Assembly: GCF_016097555.1 (NCBI RefSeq)
Contig: NC_054707.1
Location: 43,596,873-43,660,872 of the forward strand
DNA length: 64,000 nt
DNA from: Gigantopelta aegis
Taxonomy: Eukaryota; Mollusca; Gastropoda; Neomphalida; Peltospiridae
Direction: 5' to 3'
The notes under the pieces are model-generated. The model ran no database searches, had not been told where the DNA came from, and worked only from the letters and a program-made list of their open reading frames with translations. A program made the translations under genes and the position numbers. Below, piece after piece: positions 47,901 to 57,568 of this stretch. Position 1 is the stretch's first letter; every line of letters starts with the position of its first letter.

Positions 47901-50900
47901 CCGACAGCAGTTTATATTTCACCGACGGTAATTGCTGCCGCTACGTTAAAGCCCTGTGGTTGACATGAAGGTTTTATTTTCAGCAAACCTCCACCAAGAC
48001 GAGCCTTCACGACTCCTATTATAAGAAAACGGCCACCAAATTTGCCACTTCCCATGAGTTCGTCGCCCGTTCTACCAGGAATCAACCTGTAAGTAATAGG
48101 TTTTTACCTGCCGTAATATTGGTTTCTCATCGCATCAGGTTACTGTGGGGCTGTTTAACATTGTTGTTGTATATGAAGGTCATCAAGATTACAAAAGTAT
48201 TTTTAGTTCTATAAATTATTATCAGTGACAAGGATGTGTCAACCTCTTCTTTTTTTTGTCTTGGATTTTGTGTCGTCATAGATATTCAAACGTGTGTTAA
48301 TCAGCTGTGTATGACCTTTTAATTGCATTGCAGGTTTTAACTATATGAATTTAATTTGTTTGATTTTAGTAGAAAATGTAGTCCGGAACCCATACTTGAC
48401 AGCAGTATCGATAGTCTGACCGATCACTCTCCGAGTCAGATTATCTTCACAGACGACGAAGCTAAGAACAACATTGAACCGAAAAATCTACTTGGGGTAC
48501 GATAGTTCGTTATATTCTGTTGTTGTAGCCAGTTTTTGTACATTTTTCGTACACATCATACTTCATCATCAGTTCTGTTGTAAACTACTAGCAACTCATT
48601 TTGTCATTAGAATGATTAAAATGTCTTTAAAATGTGAAGTTAAAAAACCCCAAACAAAAAACCCCCAAATAACTACATAATATATTGATCAAAGCTTGGA
48701 ATATACTATATTGCTAGAAATATAGGGCTAAATTAACGAAGCCTGTTTTTTTTTAAATGCAGGTATTTAAGCATTGTAAACGTGTGTAGCTACATTGTTT
48801 AAACAATATTTATTTCACAAAAGAAATGGATTGGCAAACAGGCCATTGGCCTATATTAAAGCCGCACGCCCTAGTTCCATCCAGCGAAAATAAATTATAA
48901 TTTGGTTAATCTACAAATCTGTAACACACTTAGATCACATTTTTATCAAATGGAGTGAAAAAGCAGGTTTTATATCGATAAATACCATGGGAATCCCCAT
49001 GTCCCAATTGCTTGAAATAATTTTGAAAGTTAGTATTCTGATGTCACCGGTAGATGTCGCTCGAAGCACAACAATGCCTACGTCACAACAAATTTCACAG
49101 AGTGCGCACAGACTTGGGGTGCGTTCCTTTCACCTCTCCTGGACATGTTCCAACTGTTCTGTCCTGGTTGTATCCCCTCTCCAGATATCGTATGACTTAG
49201 CAAAATTATTGGTTTTAAGGGTTTGTAACATTTTGTATTGAGATACTTACTTGTCTGAACTTTATTGTTACTGAAAATGTTCACAAACTGTGAAGAAAAA
49301 TCTCACAAATGAACAACAAGCAAACGACAACAAATCGGATGTTGATTGCGCGAACCGTGCACGAGAAAACGAACCGAACCAAAATGATAACGGTCACGTG
49401 GTATACCAACGTCTGTGACATTGAAATGGGAATATCCCCTCTAAAAATAGATTAGAAATACGAAAAATCCATTTTGTGGTATTACAAACACCAGGATTAC
49501 CAAAAAACACTTCAGATGAATGGAAATGTATATTCTAAATAATAAACGGTAAGTAAAGTGCAATTTTATTTGTGAAAAAATGGGTTTAATAGCGAAAAAC
49601 AATGGCGTAATGGTTAACAACTAGGGCGTGTCCCTTTAATGCCTATCCACGCATACTTTGTTACATACAATTTATAATCTACACATATATCAGTTGATAT
49701 GTTCTTCAGAGAATTAGAAACAATTACATAATTTGCACTCAAACATAAAAACAAGTCTTAAAAGACCATTAAATTAATATACTTGTCCATGCGTACACAT
49801 ACCCACGTACATAAATATACCAGATTTCCTAAGGTTAACTTACATCAGTGATTCTCGCCCACTGCCCACAGTACAGCAGCCAAACTTCCAAGTGACAATG
49901 TGATATAGGATAAATGGTTTTAAAAAGTTAAAACGTGAAGCGTTTGACAATTCGAAAAAGTTATGAATAGATTCTGCTATTCGTAAATTAAGGTCCAGAG
50001 GGTAATCATTATTACCATATAGCACTGTATGGAGATCAAAACCACCATTATAAAAATACATTGTTGTACAAATGTAATGTATCTTCATATGGGTGCCCAC
50101 AACTACAAATGGAATTATCATAAATATGTCTTGTATATCTAGGAGCATTGAGGTCACTGCATTCTAAACGAAGTCTACAATGAATTATTTTATTTAAGCG
50201 TGATCCGAATTCTAAAAATGTCTTAGTTAACCCATTTATCAGCGGGGATATACAATTTTTAAATTTTCAAAAAGATTCTATTTGTCTTATATTTTCATCA
50301 ATATTATTCCACTCACGAACTACTAAGGGTAAAAACGATTTCCTGTATAATTCTGTTCTAGCTTGAATATATTGCAATTGGTCAGCATTACGGACTGAGT
50401 GATTTTCAGAAACTGTTGGGTACCAACGATGATAAATACTGTGGAGTTATGCCGTTAACCATTTTATAAAAGATACATATTTTATGAAATACACTATGTT
50501 GGTGTAAAGGACTGAATCCAGTTTCGCTATAAATTTGTTCATGGCTTGTTCCCCTAACAGCACCACATATTGTAAGGAGGGCGTCCAACTGAAGTGTTTC
50601 TAATATATTTGCTTGGGCTTCTATACAATTATCCCAAGTAGTCAAACACTGGCAAAATAACAGATTTATATAATGTTTCCAGTGTTTTCCTTTTTAGACG
50701 ATACTTTAAACTACGAGACAATTTATCATTGGGCTAACTTTATAAACAAGCTGTTCTATGTAGCAATGCCACTGGCCGTCCATTTGGAATGTAAGACCAA
50801 GATGTTTATGATTGTTTACATCAGTTATTTTTGAATCCCCTAAGAATATATCTGGTTGGATCTGTGTGTGGATCTTTCTAGAAAATGTGATTGATTCTGT

Positions 50901-52477
50901 TTTTTCTGGTGAAAATTTAACCTGCCACTTCTCTGCCCAGCTTAATAACAAACTAAGATCTGAATTTATTGTACGACACCCCACTTGATAACCATCTAAA
51001 ACTGGCATAGAAAGAAGTGTCGTCTGCAAATAATTTAATATCACTCTCAATATTCTCCACTATATCATTTATATAAACTAGAAATAAAAGTGGCCCTAGC
51101 ACTGATCCCTGAGGCACTCCTGCCAAAATAGGCTTATTATCAGATTTAAACCCACTGATCACAGTCTTCTGCATTTGTTTTCCTAAGTAATTTTCAAACC
51201 ACAGTAAAAGTCTTCCACTAATTCCCTTAGTCTGTAATTTATATAATAATCCTTTATGTCACACACGATCGAAAGCCTTACTAATATCATAGAATACCGC
51301 TTTGACTTCTTTGCCCTCATCCAATGTTTGTAAAATAAAATTATAAAGATCAGTCAATTGATACAATGTACAATCACCAGACCTAAATCCAGATTGCAAA
51401 TTAGATATTATATTGTGTTGTCCAAGAAGAAATTGGATACATATTTTAAGACGCACGTTTCGAATATTTTTGATAAACAACTGGTGAGAGCCACTGGTCT
51501 GTAACTATTACACAAGTGAATGCTGCCTTTCTTGTGGATTGGAATTATAAACCATTGTTTCTAAACATCAGGAAAAATGGAATACATTAAAGACATGTTA
51601 AACAATTTTGTAAGTGGTTTGATTAAATGTTTTCCGAACATTTTAATAATTCTATTACCAATCATATCTGGACCGTTAGCTTTTCTTACATCTAATGACT
51701 TCAATATATCATTTGACTCTTCTTTTATTGAAATATCACTCAATTTATTAATGGCTTTATATTTATCTGGTACATCTTTATCCGGATTTTCAACTCTAGC
51801 TTGAGTAATAAAATAATCATTCAATATATTCACAATATCTTCCCCCTCTTCATAAACAATTGCACCACATTCGATTGATGGGAGTGTGTAGCTACATGCA
51901 TGTAAGTTGTAAACAGGCTTTGTAAATTCAGCCCATAATCTTAAAAAGGGCTTAAATATCATATCAGGGGTAATGGAATGTTATACGGTGTCACCCATGC
52001 AGTTTTATGTTTCATAATAATCATATTTCAATAGTCTAGCTCATTGTCAACAACAAATGACGAAATATGCCCAAAAGTATAAAAATTCCATTTGCATGTC
52101 AGTCGATGGTGTACAACGGTGTCCAGTAGTTTTAAAACGCATATTCTGGTTGCTTGTTGTTTTAACTTTAAATCTTGACCCGAAACCACCAAGGGATTAT
52201 GTGGTGAACTGTTGAATTAAAATCTTTAGAAGTTGAAAACATAGGATCACCAGAATTTTAGCTTTGATAACAGCTTGTAACATTCCATTGAACGCAATTT
52301 CCATTTGTCCATAATCTATATGCATATACGTATATGTAATACATAACGTAATTGGTCAGTCACTTTCTATGCAAATAGATTGAGTAGATTCCATTTATGT
52401 TTCTCCATACATGAGTGTGTCTGTGTATGTGATCACTATGGATTGTGTGCGTGTGTGTATCTGTGTGTATGTGTATA

Positions 52478-52511
<34 letters not shown>

Positions 52512-53064
52512 CTATGTGTGTGTGTGTGTGTGTGTGTGTGGTCAAGCCTGTAATCAGCGGTCACCTGCCTTAAGCGGCCACTTTTTCTTCCTAAATGATT
52601 TATAATATAAATGCACCTGTAATAAGCGGTCACCTGTCTAGCGCGGCCATTGGCCACTTAAATCGGATCCCAAATTGCTAAAATACCTGTATTAAGCGGC
52701 CACAGTAAATGTTTACCGTTATATAAATATAAAAGGGATATTTTAACAACAGCGATATGGTGCAGCAAAGAACCGATCTTCACTTTGACAACTTTCAATT
52801 TGTGCCTTATGTTTGATGTGATTTTCACAGATTCTGATTGTATTCCTTGTCTAAAGTCTGCATTTAATTTGGCTGTTTTTGTCACATACGTATACAGTTT
52901 GAACGGTCATTGGCTTGTGTGTTGCTATGATCATGTAAAGAGCCCATAGTGTTTTCTTTCTTGTAATATTATATTGTAGAAATATTGTTTTAATATTTTT
53001 ATTTAACTGAATGTTGTTCACTTTTTTTCAGATGTTTGATGCGGCCAGTGATGAAGAAGATTAG
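32884..53064 (+). CDS. PKMYT1: PKMYT1/Myt1, membrane-associated CDK1-inhibitory kinase (whole coding gene, 14 exons)
   Basis: Myt1 phosphorylates CDK1 on Thr14 and Tyr15 and holds it inactive until mitotic entry; it is anchored in ER/Golgi membranes. Exons: 32884-32961, 38677-38806, 39112-39209, 39860-39942, 40257-40382, 40832-40907, 41428-41645, 42028-42134, 42864-43009, 45706-45874, 46874-46967, 47984-48088, 48370-48496 and 53032-53064. All GT-AG and in phase, giving 529 aa (human 499). Visible: glycine loop GAGSFG (96-101), AVKK lysine 118, catalytic HMDIKPDN (Asp 211; HMD for HRD, as usual in Myt1), DFG 229-231, [10 protein letters not shown] with APE 254-256, a GGEGW segment, one hydrophobic helix (about 362-383, [20 protein letters not shown]) followed by KRR, an acidic/serine tail, and C-terminal KNLLGMFD. 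EGDP and the C-terminal anchor separate it from Wee1. The anchor exon is preceded by a tandem array copying its splice acceptor. Confidence 0.96.
33260..34750 (-). repeat. Right arm of the 1-kb inverted dispersed repeat
   Basis: Inverted counterpart of 29678-30665, lengthened by the insertion at 33297-33721. Shared words include caacaatgtggacgtaaaac, agtgcgacgtttctaactc and ttttgtatttagatacttg. It lies in PKMYT1 intron 1, so exon 1 sits between the two arms. Confidence 0.7.
33297..33721. mobile_element. Small inverted-repeat transposon with 8-bp target duplication
   Basis: Starts ggagcctggcgatctcgccc and ends ggggcgagatcgacatactt. A perfect 8-bp direct repeat ACTGTGTT flanks it (33289-33296 and 33722-33729). 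The other inverted arm (near 30650) has the uninterrupted target, which confirms the insertion. No coding sequence. Fits a non-autonomous hAT. Confidence 0.75.
35372..36687. mobile_element. Inverted-repeat transposon in PKMYT1 intron 1
   Basis: Begins cagggtttttttttgactgg and ends taaagtgcacaccctg, with sub-terminal actcgcccg and cgggcgac words inverted. GTGTTA flanks both sides (35366-35371 and 36688-36693). It contains a second inverted-repeat element. Confidence 0.6.
35805..36242. mobile_element. Inner inverted-repeat element
   Basis: Inverted pair ggtcaacttgcc (left) and gggcaagttgacc (right), with caactcgcc and gcgagttg further in. It lies inside 35372-36687. No target duplication is clear, so this may be part of the host element. 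Confidence 0.4.
36994..37318. mobile_element. MITE in PKMYT1 intron 1
   Basis: Begins cagtgttcgagattaccag and ends aaatctcgaacgcta. ATGTA flanks both ends (36989-36993 and 37319-37323). Sub-terminal gtatccc/gggatac words are repeated and inverted. Confidence 0.65.
38677..38806 (+). CDS. PKMYT1: PKMYT1 exon 2
   Basis: Residues 27-69, [20 protein letters not shown], then VSRIFPHRP and VVSFRSSEN. It matches the proline-rich PISRLFPPR...RRVSFRGE of human Myt1. Acceptor TTTTTGCAG, donor AACT then GTATCC in phase 1. Confidence 0.9.
39112..39209 (+). CDS. PKMYT1: PKMYT1 exon 3 (start of kinase domain)
   Basis: Residues 71-102, [20 protein letters not shown] and [12 protein letters not shown] with the glycine loop. 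The acceptor GAAAAG was chosen because it restores phase with exon 2; a second AG eight bases on is out of phase. Donor GCGAG then GTGAGC. Confidence 0.88.
39305..39446. mobile_element. Fold-back MITE
   Basis: Arms of about 40 bp: agtaactagttaatgacatc and, inverted, gatgttaatgactagttgtt-type sequence at the right end, with a second inverted pair (ggaaattctgccg, cggaatttctc) at the centre. The whole element could form one long hairpin in PKMYT1 intron 3. Confidence 0.7.
39860..39942 (+). CDS. PKMYT1: PKMYT1 exon 4
   Basis: Residues 103-129, [20 protein letters not shown] then RFRGESD. It carries the ATP-binding lysine. Human has VFKVRSKEDGRLYAVKRS. Donor GACAG then GTGGCT. Confidence 0.95.
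40257..40382 (+). CDS. PKMYT1: PKMYT1 exon 5
   Basis: Residues 131-171, [20 protein letters not shown] and [20 protein letters not shown]. It has the helix C glutamate region and the QTELC hinge, as in human YLQTELCG. Acceptor TTTTTAG, donor TCATG then GTGTGT. Confidence 0.94.
40540..40599 (+). mobile_element. SINE family A tail fragment
   Basis: Only the 3' tail remains: tttaacatccaataactgat and caatgtgctctagaggtg. Confidence 0.6.
40832..40907 (+). CDS. PKMYT1: PKMYT1 exon 6
   Basis: Residues 173-197, [20 protein letters not shown] then VDLLM. Acceptor ATTTTCAG, donor ATG then GTAAGT. It encodes the kinase helix D-E region. Confidence 0.93.
41428..41645 (+). CDS. PKMYT1: PKMYT1 exon 7 (catalytic and activation loops)
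   Basis: Residues 198-269, [33 protein letters not shown] and [17 protein letters not shown]. It holds catalytic Asp 211, Asn 216, DFG Asp 229 and the APE motif. Acceptor CTTTAG, donor TTCAG then GTATGG. Confidence 0.96.
42028..42134 (+). CDS. PKMYT1: PKMYT1 exon 8
   Basis: Residues 271-305, [20 protein letters not shown] and [15 protein letters not shown], matching human [20 protein letters not shown]. Acceptor ATTTCAG, donor AGAA then GTACGT. Confidence 0.95.
42150..42304. mobile_element. Fold-back MITE
   Basis: Near-perfect arms: cctgggcccatattttcg at the left and its inverse cgaaaatatgggcccagg at the right, with tacgatttcg and cgaaatcgta further in. It begins only 15 bp after the exon 8 donor. 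Confidence 0.8.
42394..42540. mobile_element. MITE with TTAAGGGGCATTCTCAT-type ends
   Basis: Inverted ends aaggggcattctcattatg and cataatgagaatgccccttt. Shares the gcattctcat terminus and the gcatgcgattt/gcatatgcgattt words with 25811-26300, so both belong to one family. Confidence 0.75.
42864..43009 (+). CDS. PKMYT1: PKMYT1 exon 9 (end of kinase domain)
   Basis: Residues 307-354, [30 protein letters not shown] and [21 protein letters not shown] matches human MLEPDPKLRAT. Acceptor TTTGTAG, donor GCT then GTGAGT in phase 0. Confidence 0.94.
43283..43497 (+). mobile_element. SINE family A, headless copy
   Basis: Body from gtgcaccacgactggtatat to the tail gctctggtggtgtcgttaaa. It ends where the tandem array begins. 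Confidence 0.75.
43499..45705 (+). repeat. 107-118 bp tandem array copying the PKMYT1 exon 10 splice acceptor
   Basis: Nineteen copies of TTTATTTGACAG followed by ATATCTCGTGTCCGATCAAC precede the genuine acceptor at 45705. Each unit reproduces the 3' splice site and about the first 61 nt of exon 10, then an unrelated tctgggtttactacactgg and acattgatatgtattg stretch that leads into the next acceptor. In the exon 10 frame each unit encodes an [14 protein letters not shown] hydrophobic run and then a stop inside the next acceptor (ATT TGA CAG). A five-unit block of about 551 bp is duplicated (units with ctcaattatcttg near 44645 and 45196). False ORFs run through the array on the minus strand. 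Confidence 0.95.
45706..45874 (+). CDS. PKMYT1: PKMYT1 exon 10 (membrane anchor)
   Basis: Residues 355-410. It opens [20 protein letters not shown], continues [12 protein letters not shown], then a Ser/Thr-rich stretch. The hydrophobic helix spans about residues 362-383. The last array unit's acceptor (ATTTGACAG) is the one used because only it leads into the VFLYP continuation. Donor GATG then GTAGTC. Confidence 0.9.
46874..46967 (+). CDS. PKMYT1: PKMYT1 exon 11
   Basis: Residues 412-441, [20 protein letters not shown] then [10 protein letters not shown]. The acidic DDD and serine stretch parallels human SSNWDDDSLGPS. Acceptor CTACCAG, donor CATT then GTAAGT. Confidence 0.88.
47459..47696. 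repeat. 41-bp minisatellite (PKMYT1 intron 11)
   Basis: Six copies of a 41-bp unit, ggcggtagcaagaggccctg then cttctaacactacgaccaata split over two words. It includes no exon sequence. Confidence 0.93.
47984..48088 (+). CDS. PKMYT1: PKMYT1 exon 12
   Basis: Residues 443-476, [20 protein letters not shown] then [17 protein letters not shown] and SSSP are possible proline-directed phosphosites, as in the human STPRSRCTPRD region. Acceptor TTTTCAG, donor ACCT then GTAAGT. Confidence 0.88.
48370..48496 (+). CDS. PKMYT1: PKMYT1 exon 13
   Basis: Residues 478-519, [20 protein letters not shown], then [20 protein letters not shown] corresponds to RNLL of human Myt1, within the C-terminal CDK1-cyclin-interacting part. 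Acceptor GATTTTAG, donor GGG then GTACGA. Confidence 0.9.
48856..49639. mobile_element. TTAA-flanked inverted-repeat element
   Basis: TTAA then aagccgcacgccctagtt at the left; the inverse aactagggcgtgtcccttTAA at the right. An internal part (49190-49430) resembles the arms at 29.7 and 34.6 kb. The TTAA flank would fit a piggyBac- or Kolobok-type mobiliser; no transposase is present. In PKMYT1 intron 13. Confidence 0.65.
49830..51965 (-). mobile_element. LINE with reverse transcriptase, CR1/Jockey-like, decayed
   Basis: Minus-strand peptides in order: [40 protein letters not shown] with [30 protein letters not shown] with the catalytic [27 protein letters not shown] with [15 protein letters not shown], and a C-terminal [10 protein letters not shown]...[11 protein letters not shown]. 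The pieces lie in several frames with stops between them, so it is inactive. The endonuclease part is missing. It lies antisense in PKMYT1 intron 13. The clade is approximate. Confidence 0.85.
52437..52541. repeat. (TG)n microsatellite
   Basis: Imperfect tgtgtg run of about 100 bases in PKMYT1 intron 13. Confidence 0.9.
52542..52700. mobile_element. Possible transposon terminus with aagcggccac words
   Basis: Repeated words cctgtaatcagcggtcacct, taagcggccac and cctgtattaagcggccac resemble the sub-terminal repeats of pogo/Tigger-type elements in molluscs. Only one end is visible. Confidence 0.35.
53032..53064 (+). CDS. PKMYT1: PKMYT1 exon 14 (stop codon)
   Basis: Residues 520-529, [10 protein letters not shown], then TAG at 53062-53064. 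Joined to exon 13 it gives [15 protein letters not shown], paralleling human RNLLSLFEDTLDPT. Acceptor CTTTTTTTCAG after a 4.5-kb intron. Confidence 0.87.
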   Translation: MFDAASDEED

Positions 53065-55345
53065 TTGTGATTTCGCTCGTCCTGCATTTATTGTGATGAA
53101 GTCAATCATAGTGCTTACGAATCATTCCGCAGGAAAACCCAACATGGTGGTGTTACTTCAGCAGAATACTCGAAATAACACACTTAGTGCTCTTCTCTAG
53201 TTTGTTCCACACAAACATCATTCCTGATTTTTGTCTTCTCAACTGACATCTTCTATTACAATGAGGGTTTTTTTGGTATTTTATTTACCCATGAAACATG
53301 GGAGTAAACACATGCTATTGGAAAATAATGCATATATATTCTATATTTTTTAATACGATTAAAGAATACTGTAAAATGGCATGTTCATTATTGAAGTCAA
53401 AAGTTGATGTGTTCCAGGTATGATGTCATGTATGGTGAATTGTAATATTGAATGCTCAAAAACTGGAAACAGATACCCAGAGTGTTTGACTGTATAAAGA
53501 CAAAAACTAATACTGAGAATGATTAAATCATACGAACCAATCATAATTTCATCAACGGTATGTACGCTAGCAATGAATGAGTATTGATAACAATAAGAAA
53601 ACCCCCATTATCTCTCAGATTAGCCACTTAATACAATATTGTTTTGCAATAAGCAGCATTTTAGGTGTTAGGTTGGTGTTTTTATCCTCTTCTTTTTTCG
53701 GTGGAGGGGGTTAATAATTAATAGTAACAGTTGAACTTGTAATACAAGGCCCCATTTACAAAGCGATCCTAGCACTAGGATCACCTTAAGTGCATAAGGT
53801 AGATGAAACTGTTATCCCCTAAAATTAATTGCTTCAGTTTTCAAGTATATTTTTGTATGTATGTGTGTGTATGTGCTTAACTTGGGTATCCAGTTTGTGT
53901 GGACATGGATTCGAATTTGTATCTATGCAATTATCTTCTCACTGCCATACCACTGTGTGTTCACTGAAATGTGGTGCTAGATGAAAACAATTGAAATTAC
54001 TGTTGTCACATGACAAAACCTCACTTTTGCATTTAATGCTTTTGTCAATAGTTGATTGTATGTATGAAAGCGCACAACACTGTTTATTGTTAATATTTGT
54101 TACAGTTACTTAGATGAACAATGATGTGAAGGAAAAGCTGATGTTTATAGACTTTGTTACTCATTATCAGCTAATTTAATTTCAACAATGTAAAACAATA
54201 AGTATTGAATGTAATAAAATATGTTTATGAAATGTACTTTGTGACTAGTATCTTAAGATATGTTCTAGTATCATTTGGAAAAGAACCATGGTTTTCACCC
54301 TTATTTTTGCATGATAAAACCTATATCTTAAGCTGTAACCTTTTTGTTTTTCATATATTGGTGCTGGGCAGTCAGTTGGATGGTTATTTTTTTGACATAC
54401 AAATTACTTTGAGTAGTTGGTCATTTGAGCGGTGTATAATATGTTAACTTGAGATAAAAAGAAAGTGAAAAGTGCTAAGAATCTGTACATATACTGTGTA
54501 AATGTGTTTGGAGAAAATGGACATTTCAGGGTTTTATTTTACAACGGTTTTGAGTAGATCATTGGGTGGCTTCAGTCAAGTCGTGAGACTACGGAGCTGA
54601 GCTCTCATTTAATGTTTACATAAGTTCTTTCAAAAATTTAAAATGTGTTTTCACAAAATTTTGTGAAAATACATTTTAAAATTGATTTAAAAGATTGAAT
54701 AATGGAAAACCAATTTAATGTTGATTTATAATTGGTTCAGTTTTTATGTTAGTAATTTGAGTAGAAAAGATCTTATTAAAAAATCTATAATGTCTGAGGG
54801 GGGAAATGTTCCCTTTTATGATAGGGTATGTGCTTTAATCTATTGAACTGCTTCAATAATATTTCTGTTATTTGTCATTTAAAACATTTTTTGGTTAATA
54901 TTTCTTAAAATTAACAGTGATTACAATATATAAATAAAAAAAGTTGTTTCTCCAAAGGTTCTCATCAGTTTAATAATTTTTCTTTATTAACAATATATAT
55001 CTTCCTTCTGTTTTTTTTTCATTTCTTTCTGGAACTATTCATTTTAAATTTCTCGCATGGAATTATCAGAATAGTAATGGATTGCTCCTCTACTAATTCT
55101 AAATCAAGAGACCTGTATTTATAGACAAGTTTGAATCTGTTCAGTTTTCAAGGTTTTCTTACATTTTTCAGTTTTAATAGATTTGCATTCAGTGGTCAAA
55201 CTTTAAAATAACAAAATACTGTGGAAAAAATGTGATGCTGCTGGTTGGTGTTATTCACACTTTAAATACTTTGCGATAAGAATGATGTTTAATAAATAAC
55301 ATGACACCTTTATTAATTTTGTACTTGTTTAAATAAACTGAAAAA
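53065..55345 (+). other. PKMYT1 3' UTR and downstream DNA
   Basis: Candidate AATAAA signals lie at 54213-54218, 54933-54938 and 55332-55337; which is used cannot be told. A half fold-back MITE word set (caaagcgatcctagcactag) occurs at 53765-53800. No other gene is supported. Confidence 0.45.
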
Positions 55346-55394
55346 GTAATTAACACTACACAGTTTTGTTTGTCATATTTTATGCTAGTTTCCG

Positions 55395-55625
55395 TTATTA
55401 GGAGCCAGTGCTTCACAACTGGTGTAACAAAGGCCATGGTATGCACTATCCTGTCTGTGGGATGGTGCATATAAAAGATACCTTGCTGCTAATTGAAGAG
55501 TAGCCCATGAAGTGGCAACAGCGGGTTTCCTCTCTATATTTGTGTGGTTCTTAACCCTATGTCTGACACCATATAACCGTAAATGAAATGTGTTGAGTGT
55601 GTCATTAAAACATTTCCTTACTTCT
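55395..55625 (+). mobile_element. SINE family B, headless copy
   Basis: Body from ccagtgcttcacaactggtg through agtagcccatgaagtggc to the tail ccatataaccgtaaatgaaa and ttaaaacatttcc. Confidence 0.8.
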
Positions 55626-56346
55626 TCCATTATAAGATTTGCTTTCCACGATGTTAATTGTGATACGGACAGCAAGCAACGCTAACATTTGAAAACCTGA
55701 TTTCTTGGTGTGGTTAAATATAGTTTAACTTGAAGCACGTTGACTAGTATAGTGCACTGGCTGAATGCAGACTAGTTACACATGATAATGTGGACAGAAT
55801 ATCATTCACAGCCTGAACCATTACTCCAAAGCCAATTGGATAAGATTTTTAAAGCCAGGAAAATTGACATAAGTGACTAAAACTTGCTCATTCTTGTCAT
55901 TTCAGCCATACTTGTCTGTCCTTAACCTTTCTGGCAACAATGGTGTCAACTTTTGCATTTAGTTCGATGAAAATGTCTCATATTTAGCTCCATTAGTCAC
56001 CTTTTTTTTTTTTAAGTCCTGCGTTTATGAAACTTAGTTTATTGTTTTAATTTTAAGTGTATTGAGATGAATATCTGCATGCAACTGTCGGCAACATAAA
56101 AGAAATATATGATGGGAGAAACTTAATTGCACAGAATTCTTGTTTTAAGTATACATGTTACAAGCATGGTACACGTTTGATAACCAGTGGGACCATACAT
56201 TCAAACCCAATTTTCTTGAATGTAGCACTACTGCATACTGGCCGTCAGACCGTGTCATCACCGCGAAGCAGCCAATCTGATGTCCAATTGATATCTCATT
56301 AGTGAGATGGTTATGTGATACTAGATATCTGACGTGTTCCTCCAAC

Positions 56347-56693
56347 TGACCATCCTCGGCGTCGTGGTTAGGCAAGATTTTTAATCCAGATACCGACTCT
56401 AAACCCTGAGTGAGTGCTCCGCAAGGCTCAATAGATGGGTGTAAACCACTTGCACCGACCAGTGATCCATAAGTGGTTCAACAAAGGCCATGGTTTGTGC
56501 TATCCTGCCTGTGAGAAGCGCAAATAAAAGATCCCTTGCTGCTAATCGGAAAGAGAAGCCCATGAAGTGGTGAAAGCGGGTTTCCTCTCAAATTCTGTGG
56601 TCCTTAACAATATGTTTGACGCCATATAACCGTAAATAAAATGCGTTGAGTGCGTTGTTAAATAAAACATTTCTTTCTTTCTTTTTGTTCCTC
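56347..56693 (+). mobile_element. SINE family B
   Basis: A head with a deletion (cctcggcgtcgtggttaggc runs directly into aagatttttaatccagatac), then aaccctgagtgagtgctccg, the shared core agatcccttgctgctaatcg, and the tail cataaccgtaaataaaatgc-type sequence ending in ttctttctttc. Confidence 0.85.
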
Positions 56694-56815
56694 CAACTGG
56701 TGTGTAAGAAAGCAGAGATTAAATAAAGATGGCATTAACTGATAATGTAAACACAGGGCTGGTCTGTTGGCACTGTCATTAATAATTGTTCTTGAGGGGG
56801 GTGGGGTGGGGGGGG

Positions 56816-57110
56816 GTGGGCAGGACGTTTCCCAGTGGTAAAGCGTTGGCTTTATGCACGGTCGGTCTGAGATGGATCCCTGTTGGTGGCCCATTGGGCT
56901 ATTTCTCGTTCCAACCAGTGCACCACGACTGATAAATCAAAGGTCGTGGTATGTGCTATCCTGTCTGTGGGATTGTGCATATAAAAGATCCCTTGCTACT
57001 AATAGAAAAATATTGCGGATTTCCTGTGATGACTTTTTGTCAGAATTACAAAATACATCCGATAGCCGATGATTAATTGATCAATATGGTGTTAAACAAA
57101 AAAAAAATGT
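56816..57110 (+). mobile_element. SINE family A
   Basis: tRNA-like head caggacgtttcccagtgg with ggtcggtctgagatggatcc, body gggctatttctcgttcc and agatcccttgctactaatag, and a tail shortened to gatcaatatggtgttaaac. Confidence 0.85.
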
Positions 57111-57169
57111 TATTGGGGGTGTAGACTAGGCTTAATGCCTAATATTTGCTGGTTATATTGTAAGTTACC

Positions 57170-57568
57170 GGCCTCGGTGGCGTCGTGGCAGGCCATCGGT
57201 CTACAGGATGGTAGGTACTGGGTTCGGATCCCAGTCGAGGCATGGGATTTTTAATCCAGATAACGACTCCAAACCCTGAGTGAGTGCTCCGCAAGGCTTA
57301 ATGGGTAGGTGTAAACCACTTGCACTGACCAGTGATCCATAACTGGTTCAACAAAGGCCATGGTTTGTGCTATCCTGCCTGTGGGAAGCGCAAATAAAAG
57401 ATCCCTTGCTGCCTGTCGTAAAAGAGTAGCCTATGTGGCGACAGCGGGTTTCCTCTAAAAAACGGTGTCAGAATGACCATATGTTTGACGTCCAATAGCC
57501 GATGATAAGATAAAAAATCAATGTGCTCTAGCGGCGTCGTTAAATAAAACAAACTTTACTTTACTTTA
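57170..57568 (+). mobile_element. Chimeric SINE (family B head, family A tail)
   Basis: The head ccggcctcggtggcgtcgtg and catgggatttttaatccag are family B; the tail tttgacgtccaatagccgat and gctctagcggcgtcgttaaa are family A. The switch lies in the shared core after agatcccttgctgcc. Confidence 0.85.

Noticed and set aside
52360-52657. ORFs of THTHTH or VCVCVC composition
   Set aside because: Translations of the (TG)n microsatellite.
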